Shown: piece after piece, positions 11,201 to 21,594 of the stretch
Layout of the letters: every line of letters starts with the position of its first letter
Numbering within the stretch: position 1 is the stretch's first letter
Source: Microstegium vimineum
Taxonomy: Eukaryota > Streptophyta > Magnoliopsida > Poales > Poaceae
Assembly: GCA_022036555.1 (NCBI GenBank)
Contig: CM039120.1
Span: 27,308,227-27,372,226, forward strand
Direction: 5' to 3'
DNA length: 64,000 nt
The notes under the pieces: model-generated
Told to the model about the DNA's origin: nothing
The model's input: the letters and a program-made list of their open reading frames with translations, nothing else
Databases searched by the model: none
Made by a program: the position numbers and the translations under genes

Positions 11201-11670
11201 GACATTAGTGGCTTCACATTCTGTACCAAGTCCAAGGACCAAAAGAGCATTGCACAAAACAGTGGAGTTCGATGTGATGCCTTAGACTCTGAAACTGGGG
11301 ATGAAAATATGTTCTTTGGCTTCGCTGATGCCATATGGGAGCTAGACTATGGTACATTTCAGGTCCCTATGTTTCGATGCCAATGGGTTGAAGACAAACA
11401 TGTCATAGTGGACAACTATGGGGTCAGAGTTCTTGATCTAAGTAAGGTAGGCTACAAAGATGATCTGTGGATAATGGCTAACCGTGCTGCACAGGTCTTC
11501 TATGTTGAACAGATCCTTTGTCCTAATGAGAAGAAAAGTACCGACAAACCAAAGCATGTAGTTATTCCTAGAAAGCAACAAGCTATAGGGATTGATGGTG
11601 TATCTAACCTGGATGAATTTAATGAGTTCAGCAACATGTGTCTCTTTGTAGATGACCATCCACTAAAAAT
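8236..11670 (+). pseudogene. CACTA transposase, TNP2 type, decayed
   Basis: Starts MKRSSWMYNLPRLDESYIPEVHKFID (ATG 8236), the N-terminal transposase-associated domain. A 31-bp local duplication (8282-8312 copied at 8352-8382) replaces the usual Cys-rich part and shifts the frame. Transposase_21 core follows at 8643-10130: LLVCKARFGICDAGFD, CPMCNASRYKTNKYY, WFALSTDGMNLF, TINDYPALFTLLG. Then HVQKNMFERLIGTLLDIKGKTK (10127), a DUF4218-like region (10330-10800: SIVSMKDLTLTNYNSHDC, LCYFFNRISQKVID, EMWTYERFMSTLN) and a DUF4216-like C-terminus (11318-11660: DAIWELDYGTFQVPMFRCQW, DNYGVRVLDLSKVGYKDD). Stops in the core frame lie at 8577, 9255 (D-stop-LRCLFAN) and about 9304 (LMS-stop-HAS), and frames change near 10130, 10330 and 10650. 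The family cuts and pastes CACTA elements by acting at the termini. The gypsy-2 LTR begins directly after the C-terminus. Confidence 0.88.
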
Positions 11671-11682
11671 AAGTAGTTCTAA

Positions 11683-12558
11683 TGACGGTTTGATCCTACG
11701 GTGGATGACGGGAGTGACGCGGATAGCTGACGTGGCACTAGGCTCTCTCTCTAGCTATAAATAGACCCCTAGAGCTCCCTATTCATTTCATGCCTCATTG
11801 GAGAAACTACTCTCTAGTCTCTTAGTGGAGCTTTTCAGTAGTGTTATGCTAGTTGGAGGAGAGTGAGGAGATCCTTCTGGAGAAAGCCCCGGGTCTGTCA
11901 GGAATCTTCTCCGGAGTTCTTCCTCAGCGGATGCGAGTCTCTTGTAAGTTTACGCTTGTAAGTGACTTCTTCTGAGTTCTTTATAGTATTCAGTGCTCTA
12001 AATCTGGTTTAGCTGTTATACAACTTTTCATGCTTGATCATCGCTTTGCTCTAAGTAAAGTGCTTTAATCTTAGGCCAAGGTTAAAGTAGTAAGATTAGT
12101 GTAGACGTGGTGTCTAAGCTTAATCTTGCCTTTGTAAACCGCTTATCGCGCAGATTATTTGTGGATGCTAATAGAAGGTGACAACTCTATCTAGTCTTTG
12201 TATTCCACCACGTGTGTAAGATAAGTTCTTAAAAGGTAAGCCTTCAATACAATGTGATGACATAGTCTGGTTAGAGTTTTGCCCTCTTTTTGATCTATCC
12301 CGTCGCCTCCTGCAAGAGAAGGGCCGATAAGACCAGTATAACTAGCTATCCTTTGTTAGACATCTGTGCTATCTTGAACCTCTCTACCCAGTTCTCATAA
12401 TCTCCCTTGATCCATCATAGGACATATCTTTATTCCTAGTTAGATCACTATCGTTCCCTGAGGAAAAATACGATACCTGGAATACTCCCGGTGTAGTGCT
12501 ACATCGGTATAATCTGTGCGCTTGCGGATTTATCCAATAGTCATAAGAAATACCAACA
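11683..12558 (+). mobile_element. 5' LTR of gypsy-2
   Basis: Starts TGACGGTTTGATCC and ends ...ataccaaca before the PBS, 876 bp. TATA box TATAAATA at 11756. Nearly identical to 32647-33520. The shared sequence extends a few bases further left (ctaa), so the start could be up to 6 bp earlier. Confidence 0.85.
11756..11763 (+). promoter_or_regulatory. TATA box of the gypsy-2 LTR
   Basis: TATAAATA inside ctagctataaatagacccc, about 75 bp into the LTR. The same box is at 32720 in the 3' LTR and, inverted, near 6756 in gypsy-1. Confidence 0.6.
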
Positions 12559-12566
12559 AACATTTT

Positions 12567-12584
12567 TGGCGTCGTTGCCGGGGA
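12567..12584 (+). other. Primer binding site of gypsy-2
   Basis: TGGCGTCGTTGCCGGGGA, one mismatch from the tRNA-Asp-complementary site typical of Athila elements, 8 bp after the LTR end. Confidence 0.85.
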
Positions 12585-12661
12585 ACGATAGCTTTTAACT
12601 AGTACCCTTTGGTCCTATTTTATCTTTTGTTTGAATTCATCTTTTCACTCCACATACACAT

Positions 12662-15600
12662 ATGGATCAAACCCCGCTTATCGAATATGGTGCTCCAACA
12701 GGTGCTAGCTTGGAGCCACCTAAATCATCTTAGGCCGTTCTGGCCGTTCGTTATGAGCTTCGCCCGAGTCTCATAGCGATGCTTCAGGAAAAACCTTTTT
12801 CTCGAGACGAAGACAAAAATCCCTATACTCATATACGTGACTTTGAACAACTTTGTTCATGTGTCCATATCCAAGGGATGAGGCCAGGTACCCTTAAGTG
12901 GAAGCTATTTCCATTCTCCTTAATGGGAATAGCCAAATGATGGTACGTTCGCCAAGTAGATGACACAAAAGGAGATTGGGAAAAATTGATGCCTAAGTTC
13001 TGTTTGGCATTCTTCCCTATCCCTTGCGTCATTCGTCTTTGAAAAGAGATCATCAATTTCTCGCAAAGAGAGAAAGAATCTCTAGGTGATGCATGGGCCC
13101 GTCTGACAGATCTAGTATCTTCAGGCCTTGATCTCGCTATAACCGATCCTACAATGTTACAACATTTTTATGGTGGTCTTAGGAGAGACTCTGCGCAACT
13201 CCTTGACATATCTTTCAGGGGAGCCTTCCTGTGTTTACCCATTAGTGCAGGGAAGAGTCTTCTCACGAAAATTCTTGATAACACCCCCTATACTAACTTA
13301 TATTATGAAGGATCCACGGAAGAACAAAAACCAACCCCCAGAAGAGAAACCACATCGATAGCCGAAACTCTTCCCTCTACATCTCAAAATCTTGCCATCG
13401 AACCTGAACCGCCAAGGGAAGAAGAAATTCATCCCTTGGAATTCCCCCTTGATATCGAGGCTGATTTATTTTCCGATTTTGGAAATGCCTCGAATCAATC
13501 TATGCAAAAGAAGTCTTCTGCTCGAAAAGCTCCAAACTGCCACATCCCTAGTCTCATAGAAGAAGCGTATCTTCAGGAGACGGTTCAAGAGTTGTCTTCT
13601 GTCATGAGTAATGAGTGGTTAGAAGAGGCTGAATCTTTGTCCGAACCAATTCGAATTCTTTCTTCCTCTACCACCATTCCTTGTCAGATCAATAGAGCCA
13701 AGTTAGACTCTCTTTACGATCGTGCTGTAGGAGTTTGCATTATGTCTAAATCATTAGCTAATGCTCTCCTGGGCAATATAAAACTAACTCCAGCCAACAA
13801 GTTCTTGAAGCTTTCTTTAGGACAATTGATTGAGAGTTGTGAGATCGCACAGACCATTCCTACGCTAATTAACAAAGTCAATATCCTCTTAAATTACTTC
13901 ATATTTGTTATGGAGGAATTTGACTTCTTAATTGGACATCCACTCATGAGATTCCTTGATGGATCTCTTGATGGAAGTCTCAAGGGTCATCTTGGGAGTA
14001 GCATCAAACTCTCAATTCCGCTCACCAATTCCATAAACACCATGACAGAATCACTCCCGGAATATGACCCCATAGAGGAAGTGATGATTGCATCTCTTCT
14101 AGAGTCAGCTCATCCTGATCTAGAAGAAGAAGTTGAAGATTTCATCCAGGAAGAAGACGACCTAGAAGAACCCATAGATCTAGAGAAATCCGAACACCCA
14201 TCTAAGCCCTCTATAGAACTTAAACCCCTTCTAGCTGGTTTAAAGTATACCTTTCTAAATGACAACCGTGAGGCCCCTGTAGTCATTAGTGACAAACTCT
14301 CTCCTAAAGAGTCCTTCAAACTCCTCACCATCTTAGAAAAGCATCAATCAGTCTTAGGCTATTCTCTTCAAGATCTTAAGGGCATTAGTCCCGCTCTTTG
14401 CACACATCGCATTCCTATCGAACTTGAGGCTCTTCCATCCAAAGAACCTCAGCGTAGATTGAACAATACGATGAGAGAAGTAGTAAAGAAGGAGGTCTTG
14501 AAACTCTTGCACGCGAGGATCATCTACCCCGTTCATCACAGTGAATGGGTTAGCCCTTTGCAAGTAGTGCCTAAGAAGGGAGGTATGACGGTCGTTCGAA
14601 ATGATAAGAATGAGTTGATTCCTCAACTAACCGTCACGGGTTGGAGAATGTGTATAGATTACCGAAAACTTAATAAGCCTACAAAGAAAGATCACTTCCC
14701 GCTACCCTTCATCGATGAGATGTTGGAGCGGCTTGCAAAGCATTCTTTCTTTTGTTTCCTTGATGGTTATTCGGGATATCATCAAATACCAATCCACCCT
14801 GATGATCAAAGTAAGACTACCTCCACATGCCCCTATGGAACATATGCATATAGGCGAATCTCTTTTGGCCTATGCAATGCTCCTCCTTCTTTCCAGAGGT
14901 GCATGATGTCCATTTTCTCCGATATGATCGAAGAAAGCATGGAAGTCTTCATGGACGACTTCTCAGTCTATGGAAAAACTTTCGATAATTTCCTTGAGAA
15001 TCTGGACAGAGTCTTACAGAGATGTGAAGAAAAGCACTTAGTCCTGAACTGGGAGAAATGCCACTTCATGGTTCGCGAAGGCATAGTGCTAGGACATAGA
15101 GTGTTCGAACGTGGGATAGAAGTGGATAGAGCTAAGATCGAAGTTATAGAACAACTTCCACCTCCCACGAATGTCAAGGGAATTCGCAGCTTCCTTGTCC
15201 ATGCTGGCTTTTATAGACGGTTCATACAAGATTTCTCTCAAATTGCCCGTCTGTTAACAAGCCTGCTAGCCAAAGATGCACCCTTTGACTTCAATTATGA
15301 GTGCTTAGATGCTTTCTACGTTCTTAAGAAAGCACTTATCTCAGCTCCAATCATTCAACCCCCTGGTTAGAAGCTCCCCTTTGCAATAATGTGTGATGCT
15401 AGTGATTATGATGTCGGTGCGGTATTAGGCCAAACCAAAGATAAGAAGCATCATGCTATTTCTTACGCTAGCAAGACCTTAACAGGGCCACAGCTAAACT
15501 ATACAACAACTGAAAAAGAGTTGTTGGCCGTGGTGTTTGCTATAGACAAGTTTAGATCTTACTTAGTAGGAGAAAAAGTAATTGTTTACACAGATCATGT

Positions 15601-17104
15601 TGCTCTTAAGTACTTGCTCACTAAGAAAGATGCTAAACCTCGCCTAATAAGATGGATCTTGCTACTCCAAGAATTTGATCTTGAAATAAAAGATAAAAAG
15701 GGAGTAGAAAATTCTCTTGCCGATCATTTGTCTAGAATGCAATTTAAAGATGCACAGAATTTGCCCATCGACGATTTCCTCAGAGATGACACACTCCTCA
15801 AGGTAACAGACTCCAACCCCTGGTATGCAAATATAGTCAACTTTATGGTTGCAGGCCATGTACCACTAGGGGCAGATATGAAGAAATTAGTTCAGGATAG
15901 TCAAGTACATCTCTGGGATGAGCCATACCTCTATAGAGTATGCAATGACAGATTATTATGAAGATGCGTACCTATGGAGGAGGCGACCAAGATCATGGAA
16001 AGATGCCATGGAGCAGAGTACGGAGGTCACTACGGAGCATTCATAACTCATGCCAAGATTTGGTAGAGTGGGTTCTTTTGGCCAACCATGTACAAGGATA
16101 CCCATGACTATGTCAAAAGATGTGCAAGGTGCCAGAAGCACAGGAACATCAATACCCGAGATGCCATGCCACTCACCAACAACCTACAAGTCGAGCTCTT
16201 TGATGTATGGAGCATCGACTACATGGGGCCATTTCCTTCATCGAAAGGGTATGAGTATATCTTAGTGGCGGTGGACTATGTGTCCAAGTGGGTAGAAGCA
16301 TTACCCTGCCGCAAATCTGATGCAGCCAATTCAAAGAGAATGTTCCATGAAGTGATATTCCCCAGATTTGGAACCCCAAAGTTAGTCATAAGTGACGGGG
16401 GATCTCACTTCATTGACAAAGGCTTCCGCCAGTTCCTCACTAAGCAAGGTATCCAGCACAATGTTGCAACTCCATACCATCCTCAAACAAGTGGTAAAGA
16501 AGAAACACCCAACAAACAAATCAAGAACATTCTGCAGAAGACCGTGGAAGAGATGGGTACCGCTTGGAATTACAAGCTACTAGAGGCACTTTGGGCATAT
16601 CGGACCGCATACAAGACCCCAATTGGTATGACACCATACCAACTTGTATACGGGAAGACATGCCATTTGCCTGTGGAATTAGAATTCAAAGCAAATTGGG
16701 CAATCAAGAAATGGAACATGGATTTGCTAGCTGCTGGAAAATTCAGAAAGATGTAAATCTCTGAATTGGAAGAATGGAGAGAGAAACCATACCATAATGC
16801 CAGGATATACAAGGAGAGAACCAAGAAATGGCATGACAAAAGGATTAAGGTCAAGGAATTCAGCCCAGGAGATAAGGTCCTACTCTTCAACTCAAGATTC
16901 AAGCTCTTCGGTCACGGGAAGCTGAAAAGCAAATGGGAAGGGCCATACCTCGTCGTCAACGCCGTGACTCATGGAGCAATCACACTACAGGACAACGACG
17001 GCAAAATCTTCAAGGTAAATGGCCAACGTCTTAAAGTTTTCTATGAGCATGAAATTCCTGAACAAGAAATTGACATGATAGATTTTGTTCTAAATCCAAA
17101 TTAG
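12662..17104 (+). pseudogene. gypsy-2 gag-pol polyprotein, one frame with seven internal stops
   Basis: From ATG 12662 to the final stop at 17104 everything lies in one frame of 1481 codons. In order: gag (MDQTPLIEYGAPTGA; FCLAFFPIPCVIRL; DPTMLQHFYGGL), a degraded retropepsin (LYDRAVGVCIM at ~352, where DLGA would be expected; LIGHPLMRFL at ~421), RT (CIDYRKLNK ~663; FCFLDGYSGYHQIPI ~697; catalytic FMDDFSVYGK ~763), RNase H (MCDASDYDVGAVLGQ ~910; TTEKELLAV), an integrase zinc-finger region (HGAEYGGHYGAF...CARCQKH), integrase core Asp in SIDYMGPF, Asp in ISDGGSHF, Glu in KEETPNKQIKN, and a C-terminal SH3-like segment (FSPGDKVLLFNSRFKLF). Premature stops: TAG 12731, TGA 12938, TGA 13040, TAG 15368, TGA 15959, TAG 16064, TAA 16754. 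There are no frameshifts. The 738-codon stretch 13154-15370 is the longest intact part. Athila clade by RT signature and PBS. Confidence 0.92.
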
Positions 17105-17585
17105 AACTACAATTTACATGTCTTAACTTTTTTGTTCAAATTCCAAGAATGACCTTAGAAATGGCCCAGACTTAGCCTTGACTCCCCCCTCGTGAAAGAT
17201 CGGCCCATTTGGCCTCTAAAGGCGGTCGACCGATCGTCATTTTGGGCCAAACAACCCGAAACTTCACGAGCTGACTCACCTGACCCAAATAAGTTCAAAA
17301 CCTGGCACGGTCGGTCGATAACTTTCAAAAAGCGATCGGCCGATCGTGGTTCAAACTAGACGGTCGGACGTCCCATTGCACAAAAACGTCGGGCCAACGC
17401 TCTCCTTCGGTTTTCATCGCGATCTGAGCGAAAATGAAGGCCCTGAACGTTGTTTTTCTCTTTTTAACCCCTCTCCTACTTCTTCCTCCTTCCACCTTGC
17501 TTTATTTCACAACCAGCAGCACCATCATCACCCTTTGCAATCCCTCACACCTCTTTGATCACCACCATGACACCACCACACAACA
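17105..17585 (+). other. Spacer between gypsy-2 pol and accessory ORF
   Basis: About 480 bp without a supported ORF. It contains several GGTCG/CGACC words, including the palindrome gatcggccgatc at 17334-17345, and a pyrimidine-rich stretch at 17456-17500 that looks like a leader for the following ORF. Confidence 0.5.
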
Positions 17586-18344
17586 ATGGCAAGGCACCGC
17601 TCGTTCCCTTCGACGGAAGGCCCTCCAAGACCTCGAGACCTCATCAACACCGACGCAATGGTTGTCAAGGTCCTGGAGGTCGCTCCTCTAGCCATGGCAC
17701 CACCGCCAGCAGAGCCAACAAACCCTAGGGGGGGTCGGCCGACCGGCTCCTGGAAGTCAGAGCGGATGCGGACCATCGCTTGGTCGATGTCTCCATGTCG
17801 CAACCTCAACAAGCCCGCTATGCGACCGGTGACACCCAAAAGGCCGACAACCAGTCAATTGGGGGTGAAGAAGGCGCCTGTCTCATCCACCGACGACGAC
17901 ACAAGCACTGGCTACACCTACTCCTACTCTCCGTCAACACCACCATGGATGCGCCTCCAGAGGGCCCATGGTGGACCGGGGAGAGGAAAGGTGCTCATCC
18001 CTCCACTCAACTCCAAGGAGCGGAGGGAGGCGGCGCGCAAATCCCTCGAGATGGAGGAGTCTCGCAAGTTCGTCCGGCGGACTAGTAGACCGCCGTCAAT
18101 CTCTGGCCCTCCAGGACAGTTCGAGGATGAAGATGAAGAAAGTGATATGGAGAAGATGTTGTGCATCATCACCAATCTTAGGGAAAGCAACACTAAGTTG
18201 GCAGAGCGAGCAGCAGATGAGAGGATGGCCCGTTTAGATCTAGAGGGAAGCTTTAACGATCTTCGCATTAGCACTATTGCGAAGATCAAGCGTCTAGCCC
18301 AAGCCATCAAGAGAGAGGATCTCTTTGCCCCACCTTCTCCATAG
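17586..18344 (+). CDS. Accessory ORF of gypsy-2, function unknown
   Basis: 252 intact codons from an ATG in good context (caacaATGG). The N-terminal ~140 residues are rich in Pro, Arg, Ser and Thr (GGRPTGSWKSERMR; TGYTYSYSPSTPPW). The C-terminal ~60 residues are charged and heptad-like (MEKMLCIITNLRESNTKLAERAADERMARLDLEGSF), probably a coiled coil. No signal peptide or membrane segment. It sits between pol and the 3' LTR where Athila elements carry an env-like ORF, but nothing here supports an envelope function. It is the only gypsy-2 ORF without a stop, though it may be short enough to have escaped by chance. Confidence 0.6.
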   Translation: MARHRSFPSTEGPPRPRDLINTDAMVVKVLEVAPLAMAPPPAEPTNPRGGRPTGSWKSERMRTIAWSMSPCRNLNKPAMRPVTPKRPTTSQLGVKKAPVSSTDDDTSTGYTYSYSPSTPPWMRLQRAHGGPGRGKVLIPPLNSKERREAARKSLEMEESRKFVRRTSRPPSISGPPGQFEDEDEESDMEKMLCIITNLRESNTKLAERAADERMARLDLEGSFNDLRISTIAKIKRLAQAIKREDLFAPPSP

Positions 18345-19612
18345 ATCACTAGTCCACAAATAAGATAGACACTTAGGTTTATTTTTCCAATCATTTTGTT
18401 TATTTCCCTTTCATCAATGTAATGTGTGCCTACAAAAGTTTGAATTGAATAAAAATGTTTTGTTCTGCTGGTATTTTGCCCAGCAGAACCCCAAAATTCA
18501 GCTTGTTCCGAAACAAGTATGGGGGAGGTCGGTCGACACTCCAACTTGTCAAAACACCAGAATACCCACAGAATCATGTTGTACACATCCATGACACGTA
18601 CCAGAAAAAAATTGGACAGAAACGACCACTTTTGTGCATCGGCTGATGCACTTTGGAGGCCAAAATTCAGAAAGTTCAGACTACATCAACATTCAGAGGT
18701 AAGGAAGTCGAATGCAGATTTAGAAGTGGCCAAACGGCTCCGAAGAGCGGTCGGCCGACCGTGTTTCTAGGGCCTAGACCCACCAGCCAGCATCCATTCA
18801 ATTTCAAACGTCTCACCTGACTGGTTTGCCACATATCTCCCCTTTCCTCTATGTTTTTTCATTTGTTTTCTCATTTTCCTTTCAAGAATAAAAATGAAAT
18901 AAAAATATTTCCTTCATGAAATTCATCACCTTAGTTTAAATTCCTTTTAATATTGAATAAAACAAGAGATCGCATCCAAAATTAAAATTTTGAAAAGTGA
19001 CATGATCTATGACATTTAAAGGGCAAAAGTGTCATAAAGACAAATTCTTGCTTTTTGCTTATGCTAGTGGGAAAATACCTTGATAGGAAGATCATATGGA
19101 CTAAGTTGTTGATTAATGTGACATAGTCTCGGCTCATGATTCATACCCTTTCTATTTAAAGTTCTTGGAGATTAATTTTTCAAAAAAATCATAAAACCGT
19201 AATGTCACTACTCCTCTATAGTGAGCAAAATCCTACCAAAGCCATAAATACTTATGCAAGTTCAAAACCTTCCTCAAATGCTTCTTGTAATTACTTTGAG
19301 TTTGGTTAAACCTTGTGACCCATGTTGAGAATTATGTCATAGTTCAAAGATCAAGATCACATACACGCCATATATTTTCGCTGCTTGTACACTGGAAGTA
19401 CGCAAAACATGCCATTCATTTACATGATCCATGTTCATCCAATAAATACTCTTGAAATAAATGTTATGATCTCTCCCTATATCCTCCAAAAAAAGAGATA
19501 TGGCTATTATAAATGAAAAAAATGATGATGAGCAAAGCTTTTCAATTCAAAAAAAAATCTCTCTCTATGACAGCCATGTCTCAAGCAATTCTAAAAGTAG
19601 AGAGATAATCGG
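18345..19612 (+). other. AT-rich non-coding tail of gypsy-2 (left part)
   Basis: No supported gene. It holds a short hairpin at 18463-18488 (ttctgctgg pairing with cccagcagaa), the palindrome GGTCGGCCGACC at 18749-18760, and AT-rich sequence to 19612. The continuation lies to the right of the nested insertions (from about 32043 to 32646). Confidence 0.5.
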
Positions 19613-19934
19613 TGTCTAAAATGGCGGGGTCTAGACGGCCAACGAATAAATTTCTAAGCGTGTCAGAGATCGGATGGTTGCGCCCGGAGGACACAAAGTT
19701 TATACTGGTTCGGGCATGAACGCCCTACGTCAAGTTTTGCTGCTGAGTCGTGTTACCGAGCGCGGAGAGCTTGTAGAGGGGAGCTACATGCTTTGGTGAG
19801 AGAGGGAAGCAGATTCCCAGGTCTCGTGCGTATGAGGTTCAAGGTTCGTTGTGAGAGTTCGCGTGGATGCGAGTATTAGTGTGTGCGAATGAGTTCAGAG
19901 AGTCGAGAGAGGTGGTTGGAGATCCATTCACCCC

Positions 19935-19941
19935 CTTTATA
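19935..19941 (-). promoter_or_regulatory. TATA box in the Tat 3' LTR
   Basis: Minus strand TATAAAG within cgtataaaggggg. The same word is at 31036-31030 in the 5' LTR, where it would drive the element's gag-pro RNA. Confidence 0.55.
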
Positions 19942-20394
19942 CGTAGGGAGAGATGGAGGAGTACAGTAGAGCGAGGGAGAGTGAACGTGGACCCGGTATA
20001 GGCTGTTGACTTGGGGGACGCTCCTAGCTTCTGTTCCCCTTCCTTCCCGGGGAAGGCTTCGCCTGTTGGCACGCCGTGGGTCCTGTTTGTCCTTGATGCA
20101 ACTGTGGCCACGTGCTTTGTACTTGGTGGCGCTCTTGTTGTCATATTTGGGCATGGGCTAAGGTTGGAAGAATAGGGCTCGGTACCCCTACATTCCGTCA
20201 TACAGGGACGAATACGCCTTAATCCCTGTTCAACTGTCCGTCGGAGGGATGGTGGACGTCAATCGGTAGTACTAGATCTTGTACCGCAAGGATTCTATAG
20301 GGGTGGGTATGGCGTTCCATGCTTGTAGCCCCCATCCCCAAGGATGAGTCTGTCAAGTGGACCTTTTGACCACGGGCCAAAGTGCACCGTGGAT

Positions 20395-20826
20395 CGGGGA
20401 AGCCCTTGAGGGCAGGTGACATCACGGATGACGTTACCCCGGCTCGGTCAAGGCGAAAGAGCCCCCGAGGGTGGATGGCATCACGGATGACATTATCTAG
20501 GCTCGGACAGGGCGGAAGATCCTCCGAGGGAGGGTTATTGCCTTAGTCGGTTTGGGCGGGGAAGCCCTCGAGGACAGACGACGTCACAGATGATGTCGCC
20601 CCCGCTCGGACGAGGCGGAGGAGCCCCCAAGGGTGTTGTTGCCTTAGTCCTTTCGGGTGAGAAGCCCCCGAGGGTAGATGACGTCACGAATGATGTCACC
20701 CCTACTTGGACGAGGCGGAAGACCCTCCGATGGAGTACTGCCCTTTTGGTTTGGTTAAGGCGGCAAGTTCCTGAGAGTGATGACGTCACCCTGGCCCGTG
20801 CGAGGCGGAGGAGCTCCCATGGATGA
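20395..20826. repeat. Degenerate tandem repeats in the Tat U3 with TGACGTCA words
   Basis: Units of about 60 and 42 bp alternate, each starting with a variant of agcccccgaggg. The longer unit carries gatgacgtcacg followed by gctcggacgaggcgg. Variants of tgacgtca occur about four times (for example near 20580, 20680 and 20778). This word is the core binding site of plant TGA/bZIP factors, so the array may be an enhancer of the LTR. That role is inference. Confidence 0.65.
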
Positions 20827-21522
20827 TTTTGTTTTTGCGGAGTGCAGTAAATTGGGTAGCCTATTTCTAGGTATCCGATAGTAGCCCCTGAGCCCGCGAT
20901 GTTGTGAAGGACTACACCGGAGGCTTCTGAGAGAGCTTATGTGGTTTGGTTAGATTTTGGATTCCGGTGGCTGCGCGCAAGCGCACCCGCCAGGTGTAGC
21001 CCCCGAGGCCTTAGGAGGAAGATTTTATCTCCTAAGGGCTTATTCGGTAGACGTATACAATGTTTGGCCCTTCGCCCCTTTAGAGAGGTGAGGAGCGGAA
21101 GAGGATTGCCCCACCCCTATGGGGTCAGAGCCTCACTTGCACGCCAGCCCTGCCAGTGGCGTACCGTCGTACTCGGGCTGACATGCTCTGAAGTGACGAA
21201 TCGGGACTACGCGGAGCTGTCTTTCGGTCTGAGCGTCTATCTGACCGGTCAATGTCGGGTCTGTATCGGCCTGGTCAGACAGCGCCTCTCTTGACCCAAA
21301 AGTAGGTGCACCTTGCCCTCCCGTTTCAGGGTGTTGTGAATATGGCGCCCTTGTGTGGTCAAATTTTCGAAAGACTCACCCCGCACCTGTCGTCTGGCTG
21401 GCCACTTATGGCTCTGCGGCGCCCCTACTGAAACGGACATTGTTGCACAGTGCGGTTTTAACTAGGGGAGGCGGAGCATTGTGGCTTCACGGGATGTCTA
21501 TTGCGTGAGTGCCCTGGTGGGC

Positions 21523-21530
21523 TATAAATA
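21523..21530 (+). promoter_or_regulatory. Plus-strand TATA box at the inner edge of the Tat 3' LTR
   Basis: TATAAATA in gggctataaatagggg points away from the LTR into the internal region, toward the antisense gene. A pyrimidine-rich leader-like stretch follows at 21573-21595. Since that stretch is also the complement of the polypurine tract, its meaning as a leader is uncertain. Confidence 0.4.
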
Positions 21531-21573
21531 GGGGCTGCCAGCTGCGGGATGGGATATACTAGCCCCAACATGG

Positions 21574-21594
21574 TTTTCCCTCCCTTCTTCCTCC
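21574..21594 (-). other. Polypurine tract of the Tat-type element
   Basis: 21 consecutive purines on the minus strand immediately upstream of the proposed 3' LTR start (TGTTGGGG), separated by three bases (cca). Confidence 0.6.

Larger units (their letters stand above)
19613..21570 (-). mobile_element. 3' LTR of the Tat-type element
   Basis: On the + strand it begins TGTCTAAAATGGCGGGG at 19613 and probably ends ccccaaca at 21570, next to the complement of a polypurine tract. On the minus strand that is TGTTGGGG...GACA, a normal LTR. The minus-strand TATA box is at 19941-19935 (TATAAAG). The 19613-20371 part aligns with 30703-31465. The rest has no partner in this window because the other LTR is truncated, so the inner boundary rests on the TG start and purine tract alone. 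Confidence 0.65.

Noticed and set aside
17924..18592. 222-codon minus-strand ORF
   Set aside because: It overlaps the accessory ORF of gypsy-2 on the other strand and shows no recognisable domain.
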